Shown piece after piece: positions 7,192-14,288 of a stretch of 33,347 bases of DNA. This DNA comes from Promethearchaeota archaeon. Lineage in GTDB: Archaea; Asgardarchaeota; Lokiarchaeia; Sigynarchaeales; SOKP01. The stretch is from positions 1 to 33,347 of the forward strand of contig JAEOTW010000054.1 in the NCBI GenBank assembly GCA_016839655.1. Direction: 5' to 3'. Position 1 is the first letter of the stretch, and each line of letters starts with the position of its first letter. Position numbers and translations under genes: made by a program. The notes under the pieces are model-generated. The model did no database searches and was not told the DNA's origin. It was given only the letters and a program-made list of their open reading frames with translations.

Positions 7192-8415
7192 GTGAAGAAA
7201 AAATACGTAATTATACTTCCAATCTTAATATTTGTAGAAGTATTTTGTATTATCAATTATGTAGATGCTTTTAGTTATAATTTAATTTGTTTAAAAACAG
7301 ATCAAACTGAATATTATATTGATGATTCTATTAGAATTAATGCGTCTTGGGAGTTAAATTACAATGATAACATTGAAATTGCTTATATTCAAATTCATAT
7401 AGTAGACCAGTTTGATAGATTTGTATGGAATTCTTCACAATACGATCAAATTGGGACTTATGAGAAGAATTGGACTGTTAATATTGAAGATTTTAATTTA
7501 AGTATTGAAAATTCTACATACATTCTGCATATAAAGTTTTATATCTTTTATTTTCATATAGATACTGCAAGTACTATGAGTAATTATCTTGATACTATAG
7601 ATATTAGAGTAGTAAAAAGAAAAATCTCATGTGAGTTAATTGGATATAAAGATCGGATATCTCTAGGGGAAAATTTATCTTTAGAAGCTCAATTTTATGA
7701 TACAATTACCAATGCTACTCAATTTTTTACTAATCAAACCATAAAATTTATAATTTCTTTTAATGATTTAATTATACATCAGTGCAATTACACCACAAAT
7801 ATGTCGGGTGTAATTAACATTCAGTTGTTTTCACTTACCCATTTAAAACTTGGGCAGAATTATTTAATATTTTCAATAACTGACAATAAGTTATATAATG
7901 ATTCAAGAATTATATATGGAGTATACGTTGGTAAAAATGACCCAATTATAGATGTTCTTAATTTTACTAATAATCTTAAAAAAAATGAAAATTTAGAATT
8001 GAAATTGCATTGCTATTATTATATAAATCATACTTATAAACCAATTGCAAATTTTAATTTATTTGTTGAGATTTTTGATAACAATTCATTAACTTTTATT
8101 AGGCAATACGAAACAGATAATTCTGGAGTCTTAGAATTTTCAATTCCTCAAAATTCTTTTAATTATGATGGAAACAATCAAGTTTTTACCATTCAGATTT
8201 CTTTAAATGAGACGCAGTATTTATCTAATAAAACTCTTTCTTTAAATCTATACTTAAATCAAATTAATTATTCAGAAATACTTAATTCAATTCAAATTAA
8301 AATTTTTTCTTTTACATCTGTTCTAATCATAATTCTGATATTTCTTTCATATATAATTCTTAATAAAAAAAGTAAAAATGAGAAATTACTTACAGAATTG
8401 GTTATAAGATATTAA
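7192..8415 (+). CDS. Predicted surface protein: signal peptide, Ig-like region, C-terminal membrane anchor
   Basis: The 407-residue protein starts at a GTG with a Sec-type signal: MKKK, then a hydrophobic stretch to about residue 22, then NYVDAFS as a possible cleavage region. The body is rich in beta-strand-forming residues and has three repeated-looking Ig-like segments (about 30-140, 145-245 and 250-355), each with a phrase resembling a cohesin-like or Ig-like bacterial domain (TDQTEYYIDDSI, GYKDRISLGENL, FTNNLKKNENLEL). There are many N-x-S/T sequons, consistent with archaeal N-glycosylation. A single transmembrane helix is at about 370-390, followed by a basic, lysine-rich cytoplasmic tail. 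The topology is extracellular with a C-terminal anchor. Function is unknown; an S-layer-associated or adhesion role is possible. Confidence 0.8.
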   Translation: MKKKYVIILPILIFVEVFCIINYVDAFSYNLICLKTDQTEYYIDDSIRINASWELNYNDNIEIAYIQIHIVDQFDRFVWNSSQYDQIGTYEKNWTVNIEDFNLSIENSTYILHIKFYIFYFHIDTASTMSNYLDTIDIRVVKRKISCELIGYKDRISLGENLSLEAQFYDTITNATQFFTNQTIKFIISFNDLIIHQCNYTTNMSGVINIQLFSLTHLKLGQNYLIFSITDNKLYNDSRIIYGVYVGKNDPIIDVLNFTNNLKKNENLELKLHCYYYINHTYKPIANFNLFVEIFDNNSLTFIRQYETDNSGVLEFSIPQNSFNYDGNNQVFTIQISLNETQYLSNKTLSLNLYLNQINYSEILNSIQIKIFSFTSVLIIILIFLSYIILNKKSKNEKLLTELVIRY

Positions 8416-8673
8416 TCCTAAGATATAAACCAATTAAGAATTTAAAGAATATAATTAATTTATAATTTTAAATTAGTTATTATTTTAAACACGAATAAAT
8501 CGAAGTATCTTCATTATGCTCTTGATTTCAGATCATGATTATGCCGAATAGATTTTTTCCAGAAAATTTAGATGTTTTTTTTTAGTAATATTTAAAATTT
8601 AGTGTTAAAAAATTATTACTCTGTACTTTCTTATAAATGAATGTTTTCTTTAATCATCATAAAATCCCATTAA
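8416..8673. other. AT-rich region upstream of cdc6, possible origin site
   Basis: Archaeal replication origins often lie directly beside an orc1/cdc6 gene. This 258-base gap is very AT-rich and contains a repeated ATTATGC (in CATTATGCT and GATTATGCC) and a TTTTTCCAGAAAA element (about 8554-8566) that resembles half of the mini-ORB (TTCCAGTGGAAA). No pair of inverted full-length origin recognition boxes is visible, so the assignment is weak. Confidence 0.25.
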
Positions 8674-9888
8674 ATGAATTTTACACACATGGAATACTTT
8701 GAAGAATTACTAAAGAGAGAATCATTGTTCAAGGACGAAGGTAAACTTGATATAAATTATATTCCAAATGTCTTACCACATAGAGATAAAGAGCTCTCAA
8801 TTTTATCACAGCTTTTTCTAGGTTTAATAACTAATCCAAATTCAATATCTAGAAGAATTTTAATAACTGGAAAAACAGGAATAGGAAAAACTGTTACTGT
8901 AAAGTTATTTGGAAGCATAATAGAAGGCGTTTCAAGAAAACGAGGTATAAATATAAAATACGCTCATGTTAATTGTAGAAAAGAAAGAACTAGCTATAAA
9001 GTCTTAATCCGATTAATTCAATTATTAGATCACCGATTTCCTAAAAGAGGTTATTCATCACAAGATATACTAGATATCTTGATTGAATCTCTTCATCGTT
9101 ATAACATGCATATATTAGTTGTTCTAGACGAATTAAGTTATTTGATAAATAAACATGAAGATTTAATTTATGCATTAACAAGAATTAATGATGATAACTT
9201 TAAAGGTGAGCAAAGGCTTTCAATTATCGGAATTGTAAGAGATCTCTCATGTTTAAACAATTTAGACAATAGTACAATGAGTACACTACAAAGAAATATA
9301 TTAAAATTTAAAAATTATACTGAAAGTCAAATTTTTGACATTTTAAAATATCGCTCAGATGATAGTCTTAAAAAAAATGTATTATCTGATAAAATGATAA
9401 AAATGATATCTGAAATTACTGCAAATTCCGGTGATATAAGACACGGTTTGAATATTATATGGCGATCATGTAAAATTGCTGAAAGTAAAAACTTAAAATA
9501 TGTCAATGCTGAATGTGTTAGATTAGGGAATCAAGATATACTACCCTATTCCACATTGGACGTCTTGGAATATATGAATTCACAAAAATTATCATTTTTA
9601 CTTGCGATTATAAAAGCTTTAAATAACCATGATAATTTTAAAATTTCTTTTAATGAAGCTCTGAAAAGATATTATATGATTTGTGAAAATCTTGGACTTA
9701 AACCGAGATCTAATTCTCAACTTTGGAACTATCTTCAAGAATTTAAGAGAGAGAACCTTCTGACAACAAATATTATTAGTGAAAAAATAAAAGGGAGACG
9801 GGCAATAATTGCAATTCCTGATTTGAGTTTACCTAATTTAGAAAAGAATGCAACAGAAATGCTTAATTCCAAAGGATTTAAATTATGA
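8674..9888 (+). CDS. cdc6: Orc1/Cdc6 replication initiator
   Basis: The 404-residue protein is an AAA+ ATPase of the archaeal Orc1/Cdc6 family. Before the ATPase core is the family segment LPHRDKELSIL. Walker A is GKTGIGKT at residues 66-73, and Walker B is VVLDEL with Asp152-Glu153. The sensor and lid region (about 170-280) contains NSGDIRHGLNIIWRS, the sensor 2 segment of Cdc6. The C-terminal part (about 300-395) fits the winged-helix DNA-binding domain. The protein binds origins and loads MCM. It overlaps the next gene by four bases (ATGA), so the pair is translationally coupled. The neighbouring upstream gap is a candidate origin. Confidence 0.93.
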   Translation: MNFTHMEYFEELLKRESLFKDEGKLDINYIPNVLPHRDKELSILSQLFLGLITNPNSISRRILITGKTGIGKTVTVKLFGSIIEGVSRKRGINIKYAHVNCRKERTSYKVLIRLIQLLDHRFPKRGYSSQDILDILIESLHRYNMHILVVLDELSYLINKHEDLIYALTRINDDNFKGEQRLSIIGIVRDLSCLNNLDNSTMSTLQRNILKFKNYTESQIFDILKYRSDDSLKKNVLSDKMIKMISEITANSGDIRHGLNIIWRSCKIAESKNLKYVNAECVRLGNQDILPYSTLDVLEYMNSQKLSFLLAIIKALNNHDNFKISFNEALKRYYMICENLGLKPRSNSQLWNYLQEFKRENLLTTNIISEKIKGRRAIIAIPDLSLPNLEKNATEMLNSKGFKL

Positions 9889-10178
9889 TAAATAACCAAC
9901 TAGAAAAAAAAGATTTAATTGAAGATTTATTAGGATCAAGAGCTAAAGTTAAAATTTTAAAAATATTAGCTAAGTTTGATGAACTAACAATTTCATTAAT
10001 AATAAAAAAGACGAAATTAAATTATACTTGCGTTTTGAAACACCTGAACTTTCTAAAAATGCATGATTTAATTCAAGAAAAAAAATTTGGAAGAATAAAA
10101 ATCTTTCGGTATAAATCTGAAAATATAAAAGCGAGGAGTTTGAGAAATTTTATAGAAATTTGGGAAGGGGATTATTAG
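9885..10178 (+). CDS. Winged-helix (ArsR-like) DNA-binding protein
   Basis: This 97-residue protein begins with LIEDLLGSRAKVKILKILAK, the usual opening of small archaeal winged-helix regulators. The recognition helix is in the region KTKLNYTCVLKHLNFLKMHDLI (about residues 40-62). The wing is KKFGRIKIFRYK. It has no cysteine pair of the metal-sensing ArsR type. It overlaps the stop of cdc6 by four bases and is followed after three bases by the prepilin peptidase, so the three genes probably form one transcript. It may be an autoregulator of this operon. Confidence 0.85.
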   Translation: MINNQLEKKDLIEDLLGSRAKVKILKILAKFDELTISLIIKKTKLNYTCVLKHLNFLKMHDLIQEKKFGRIKIFRYKSENIKARSLRNFIEIWEGDY

Positions 10179-10181
10179 TAT

Positions 10182-10852
10182 ATGGGCATAATTATTTTTA
10201 TTCTTATAATATTATACTATAGTATTGTGTTTCTTGTAGCGTTATACTATGATTTAAAATATCGTATAATCCCAAATAAAATATTTAAGTATGCTTTCAG
10301 CTTTGTTTTTATTCTATTTATAATTGAATATTTTAGATTTCCAAATTACTTATTGATACTGATTTTAGGCAAATTTTTTTTTTTTTAATTGTTTTTCTAC
10401 TTTCATTTCTCTTATATATTTTAAAAATAATAGGTGGAAGCGATGGAAAACTAATAATTTTAATATTTTTTATCCATCCTTTACAATTCTTGAGTTTATT
10501 TTTTGTTATGTCATTTTTTTTATGGTTTTCAATTTCTATCATTTTGATATTCGTTCAAAATTTTATAATAAACTCTTTACATAAAAACAATTGTTCCTTC
10601 TCTATGTTCCTTAACATCAATTTAAAATTTACACGCATTGAGAAGGTTTATATCAAAAGTGCATATAAATTCTTAAATTTTACAAATTTAAGTGAACATA
10701 AAGATGAGAAATTTCTCCTAAAGTCGATTTTACTGATATTTAATGACAGAAGAAGTAAATTTCAGGTATTAGTTCAATATCGCCCTCCACTTATTTTATT
10801 AATTGTCCTAACTTACTTAATTGCTTGGTTTGTTAGACTTGCGATTAATTAA
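10182..10852 (+). CDS. Type IV prepilin peptidase (A24 family), frame broken by a poly-T run
   Basis: The first segment encodes 68 residues, with a transmembrane helix then DLKYRIIPN, the first catalytic aspartate motif (Asp24). It ends at a TAA at 10386-10388 inside a run of 13 T. Continuing in the other frame restores the second catalytic motif GGSDGK (Asp88 in the joined protein), and the frame then runs on to 10852. The joined product is about 223 residues with some five membrane helices, the size and layout of FlaK/PibD/TadV peptidases, which cut pilin leaders after Gly. Joining needs one extra T (14) or two fewer (11). A sequencing error, phase-variable slippage or genuine mutation could explain this. 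The start ATG at 10182 has a GGGGAT-type ribosome binding site. Confidence 0.75.
10374..10386 (+). repeat. Run of 13 T at the frameshift site
   Basis: A homopolymer of 13 T follows AAA at 10371-10373 and precedes AATTG. It is the exact place where the frame of the prepilin peptidase shifts. Such runs are prone to polymerase slippage and to sequencing or assembly errors. Confidence 0.9.
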
Positions 10853-10933
10853 TTAAGATCCAATTAATTTTAAATTTAAGAATTTTTATTAAATTAATGA
10901 ATTTTAATAATTTTTAAACGGAAAAAATATAAA

Positions 10934-11326
10934 ATGGAGATTGAAAAAACAAGAGAAACTTCTTGGAAAATTCAGTTAAAAAACAAGAATGATAATATTG
11001 AAATAACTTCTGTTGAGATTAGTGGTGAAGTTCGATTAATTAAATTAGCACTTTTAAATGATGATAAGATTGTTAAAGTTGAGATGAATAAAGAGGAATT
11101 TTTTAATTTTCTATCATTAATCTCGGCCTTTAAAGATGTAGTTATTGGAGAGGAATCTCTTACAATTGAGGAAGAGTTAGAATTGATTGATGATCAACCT
11201 AGAAAAATTCAAGAAAAACTCCCAGAATTAGATGATAATTTATACCAATTACACACGGATAGTATTGAAAAAGATTTGGAGAATGAGGATGATGAATTAA
11301 ATCCTGAGGAATGGGATCCTTGGTAA
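10934..11326 (+). CDS. Acidic protein of unknown function
   Basis: The 130-residue protein has an N-terminal beta-rich part (SWKIQLKNKNDNIEITSVEI, then a strand-turn-strand to about residue 60). A strongly acidic low-complexity C-terminal tail follows, ending DDELNPEEWDPW, which looks unstructured and could bind a basic partner. No signal peptide, membrane helix or known family was recognised. The gene follows the prepilin peptidase by about 80 bases on the same strand and converges with the V4R gene. A link to the pilus genes is possible but only by position. Confidence 0.6.
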   Translation: MEIEKTRETSWKIQLKNKNDNIEITSVEISGEVRLIKLALLNDDKIVKVEMNKEEFFNFLSLISAFKDVVIGEESLTIEEELELIDDQPRKIQEKLPELDDNLYQLHTDSIEKDLENEDDELNPEEWDPW

Positions 11327-11336
11327 AAAATCTTAT

Positions 11337-11825
11337 TTATTTAATTTGTTCAATTTTATATTCACAGAAATCTAAATTTAGATCCTCTAAACAACATTGA
11401 GTTTCCGTAATGTTAACTCTATAAAGTGCAAATTCTCCTATTCCTGTTAATAATCCTGTTATAAAATAGCAAAAATATTTAGATTTATTTTCTAATTGCG
11501 AAGAGATGTTATGAAAGAGATTTAAGATAATTAAATCTTCAGTAACTTGTTTAGGTACAAAACGCCCCCATCCATGATTACTCAACACGTTACAACATTG
11601 ATTTATTAAATCTTCTAAAGTTTTAGGTCTTAAATTCTCGTCCCAATTTTGTACTAAATTCCAGCCTGCTTTTTTACCGAGCCAAACTAATAATGATTTC
11701 ACACCTTCTCCATAAATAGATGATAAGATATCTACTATTTGTGGAGGAAAAAATACAAATCGATCATTATAAAGGTTGTATTTACCTTTATTATATTTGA
11801 GTCCTTTTAATTTTAAATTTCTCAT
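11337..11825 (-). CDS. V4R (4-vinyl reductase type) domain protein
   Basis: The 162-residue protein consists almost entirely of a V4R domain. It opens with the usual sequence around GEGVKSLLVWLGKKAGW (about 39-55), continues through the helical EDLINQCCNVLSNHGWGRF (71-89), and ends with the E..C…C arrangement ETQCC at 141-145 and FCEYKIE at 153-159. V4R domains bind small hydrophobic molecules and share a fold with TRAPP Bet3 subunits. In archaea they occur in regulators and in stand-alone form. This copy has no attached HTH domain. Its ligand and partner are unknown. It is convergent with the acidic-protein gene. Confidence 0.85.
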   Translation of the reverse strand: MRNLKLKGLKYNKGKYNLYNDRFVFFPPQIVDILSSIYGEGVKSLLVWLGKKAGWNLVQNWDENLRPKTLEDLINQCCNVLSNHGWGRFVPKQVTEDLIILNLFHNISSQLENKSKYFCYFITGLLTGIGEFALYRVNITETQCCLEDLNLDFCEYKIEQIK

Positions 11826-11993
11826 AATTATTATCAGCTTTTTTTCTTATATAATATTTTCTAGCATTGGTATTTTTTGTAAAACCTCTATTTTAGGAAT
11901 TTTTCTATTTATAAAATCATATTGAGTAATTAATTTTATTAGAAATAATATTACGAGCCCTTTAAATAATTTCTAGAGCATATAGTACAAGAC

Positions 11994-12293
11994 GTGTTAG
12001 AATTTAATATCTTATTATTTGAAATCTTATTAATTTTGAGTATTAGTATTTTCATTTTCATATATTCAGCATTTTCTGCTGATATGATTACAACTTTCAT
12101 TTCTCTTTTGATATTTCTAATTTTATTAATTCCATTTTATTTATTATTAGAAAGGTTAGAGCTAATAATATATATAAATAATTTAGAGAACCTAAGTTTT
12201 TTCAAATTAATTTTTTCTTATTCAACACTAATAAATGTTTTTATTGGATTATTTTTGGTAATAGAATCTATATATCTTATCGGCTTTTCTTAG
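11994..12293 (+). CDS. Small membrane protein, unknown
   Basis: The frame of 99 residues from GTG at 11994 is nearly all hydrophobic. Three transmembrane helices are likely at about 5-25, 30-52 and 68-97, with a short charged loop LERLELIIYINNLENL between the second and third. The N terminus has few charges, and no family is recognised. The gene is convergent with the FlaJ/TadC-like gene, so it is not in that operon, but it lies between two pilus-related loci. It may be a small pilus accessory protein, a role I cannot support further. Confidence 0.5.
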   Translation: MLEFNILLFEILLILSISIFIFIYSAFSADMITTFISLLIFLILLIPFYLLLERLELIIYINNLENLSFFKLIFSYSTLINVFIGLFLVIESIYLIGFS

Positions 12294-12308
12294 CAATTAA
12301 TAGAAGAT

Positions 12309-13835
12309 TTAGATAAAGTTTAATACATTAATAAAAGATGATAAAAAAGTTAGTATAAAAATTAGGTTAGAAATTATAATTATTAAGAATTTCTTCCGAT
12401 ATTTAATTACCTCCAAGAAATAATTAGAAGTAATTGATATACTAGAAGTAAAAACAATAAAAATCAAAATTGTGTAATAAAAATTCATCAAATTGCTATA
12501 ATTAATTAGAAATACGGGAGAGATTATATTAATATCTCTTGTGATTAAATTAAAAAAAGGAAACATTCCTGAAATTGCTCCAATTAATATTGGCAAAAGA
12601 AAAATAAAGAAGAATATTTTAAACTTCTCTCCTTTAATAATAACTTCTAGCTTATTTTCCAGTTTTTGATGAGTACGTAGTATATTTAAAATTTCAAAGA
12701 TTTTTTCAGTAGAATAGTAAGGATTTGATGATACAAATTTTTCGATAAGATCTAGAATTACAGAATATCTTATTGAGTTTAATTCTAGTTTAAGAAATTG
12801 AATCATGTCAAAAAAGGAACAATTAAAATTTAAAAGCCGAGATAATTGATTTTTAAAAGTTCTATCTAAAACCATGAATAAATTTTTGTTTTGTGAATAA
12901 GATTTTAGAAAAGCCTTTTCAGGAGATAAATTATTTTTTAAATTTACAGCAAAACTATTTAAAAATAATAGAAAATCATCAAATTTTTTCTTTTCTGGAC
13001 CAGAATGCTCATTTAAAACCCCTATCATGTATGAATTCTTTTTTATAAATTTGCGGCATAAAAAATTTAATATTAGTAAAAATAAGGGAATTAGAACTAT
13101 TAAAGAGAAGATATTAACTAATTGAAATAAAATCAAAAAACATAGACCAATAGGAAAAAAAACACCAATAAAAAATATGATACTAATTTTTGATTGAATT
13201 TCTTTTAAATAGATTTTAAAGTTTTTTTCTAATGTAGTTTCTGTAAGCTTATTAAGTGAATTAAATTCATCAAAATTTTTGATCAATAAATTATTCAAAT
13301 ATAAATCAAAATCTCTTGATGGCGTTAATATACTCATTAGCTCTTTTTCAGGAATTTCACCTTCATGAATGTTAACTAAAATTTTTTTAAATTGATTTAA
13401 GATTGGGAGATTATACTCCTTAATTAGCATTATAAAACTTAAATAGAAATCGGAATTCGACCTTAACGTTTTTTTAACTAAAGAAAAATCTATTTTAATT
13501 AGATAGAGCATAGCGTTAATTTCCACTTCCTTTTTATTAATATCTTGAAATATGATTAGATTGAATTTATAAGAAAAGAAAAAAGAGAAAAGTATTGAAT
13601 AAAGAAGTATTATTAGAATATTTAAATTTATAATCATTATTGATAGAAGGGAAGAAATTGTAACTGATATTATAAATACTACAAAACTAGCTCTATTAAC
13701 GTCATCTTTATCAATTTCATATAAATTTCTATATAACTGACTGTATCTTTCATTCAAATCCTTGAATTTTAGTTTAGGTAAATGAGAGTTATGGAATTTT
13801 TTACAAAAATTAATATAATTTTTAAGATTTCTCAT
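12309..13835 (-). CDS. FlaJ/TadC-like pilus or archaellum membrane platform protein
   Basis: The 508-residue protein is an integral membrane protein of the type II secretion F / FlaJ / TadC type. Hydrophobic blocks lie at about 47-110, 215-265, 405-432 and 443-508, separated by two soluble, mostly helical segments (about 115-210 and 270-400), the arrangement expected of the two cytoplasmic T2SSF domains. It is the third gene of a minus-strand operon, 14 bases after the pilin-like gene, which itself follows the ATPase gene. In this family the protein forms the membrane platform driven by the ATPase. The sequence is divergent; assignment rests on topology and operon context more than on motifs. 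Confidence 0.75.
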   Translation of the reverse strand: MRNLKNYINFCKKFHNSHLPKLKFKDLNERYSQLYRNLYEIDKDDVNRASFVVFIISVTISSLLSIMIINLNILIILLYSILFSFFFSYKFNLIIFQDINKKEVEINAMLYLIKIDFSLVKKTLRSNSDFYLSFIMLIKEYNLPILNQFKKILVNIHEGEIPEKELMSILTPSRDFDLYLNNLLIKNFDEFNSLNKLTETTLEKNFKIYLKEIQSKISIIFFIGVFFPIGLCFLILFQLVNIFSLIVLIPLFLLILNFLCRKFIKKNSYMIGVLNEHSGPEKKKFDDFLLFLNSFAVNLKNNLSPEKAFLKSYSQNKNLFMVLDRTFKNQLSRLLNFNCSFFDMIQFLKLELNSIRYSVILDLIEKFVSSNPYYSTEKIFEILNILRTHQKLENKLEVIIKGEKFKIFFFIFLLPILIGAISGMFPFFNLITRDINIISPVFLINYSNLMNFYYTILIFIVFTSSISITSNYFLEVIKYRKKFLIIIISNLIFILTFLSSFINVLNFI

Positions 13836-13849
13836 GAAATTTTAAGTTC

Positions 13850-14272
13850 TTAATATAAGTTGTTAAAATTAACTTTGATTAAAGATAATCTACAGGAAAT
13901 ATTCAAAAGATATGTCTCTGGGATAATTTGTTGAAAATCTTGATTGATAAAACCCTTATTATACTCTTTTATTTTGACACAAAGTTGATCTTCAATAAAA
14001 AATTCAAACTTAGCGATACTATCGTAAAACGATGTGTTTAAATTAGTTGGATAATCAACCTTCTTCAAGAAGTCTTCATCTGGATTTTGAATTACATAAT
14101 TAATTCCTTGATCAATTTCATTAATAAAATACATGTAAGATTCTAGATCATTTCTTCCATTTTGATTGAATTCTGCTAAAGTTCCCAAAAAAGGAACTAC
14201 TATAGCTGAAAAAATAGTAAGAGTAAAAATCCCAAATCCTAACAACAAGGATTTTTCAATAAGATTAGTCAT
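13850..14272 (-). CDS. Pilin-like protein with N-terminal membrane helix
   Basis: The 140-residue protein starts with MTNLIEKSLLLGFGIFTL, and its first 30 residues form one hydrophobic helix with Glu at position 6, like a type IV pilin or pseudopilin (Glu at +5 if only Met is removed). The rest is an acidic soluble part with Cys at about residues 97 and 127. There is no classical basic leader with Gly before the helix, so processing by a prepilin peptidase is uncertain. It lies between the assembly ATPase and the platform protein in a tight operon (16 and 14 base gaps). A minor pilin or priming subunit is the most likely role. Confidence 0.6.
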   Translation of the reverse strand: MTNLIEKSLLLGFGIFTLTIFSAIVVPFLGTLAEFNQNGRNDLESYMYFINEIDQGINYVIQNPDEDFLKKVDYPTNLNTSFYDSIAKFEFFIEDQLCVKIKEYNKGFINQDFQQIIPETYLLNISCRLSLIKVNFNNLY

Positions 14273-14288
14273 ATTATTGAATATTTAT

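Noticed and set aside
8416..8673. Confident call of a replication origin
   Set aside because: No inverted pair of full-length origin recognition boxes was seen, so it was kept only as a weak candidate.
10333..10542. Minus-strand open frame across the broken prepilin peptidase
   Set aside because: It opposes the catalytic motifs of the plus-strand gene. It reads as a shadow of the poly-T/A-rich DNA.
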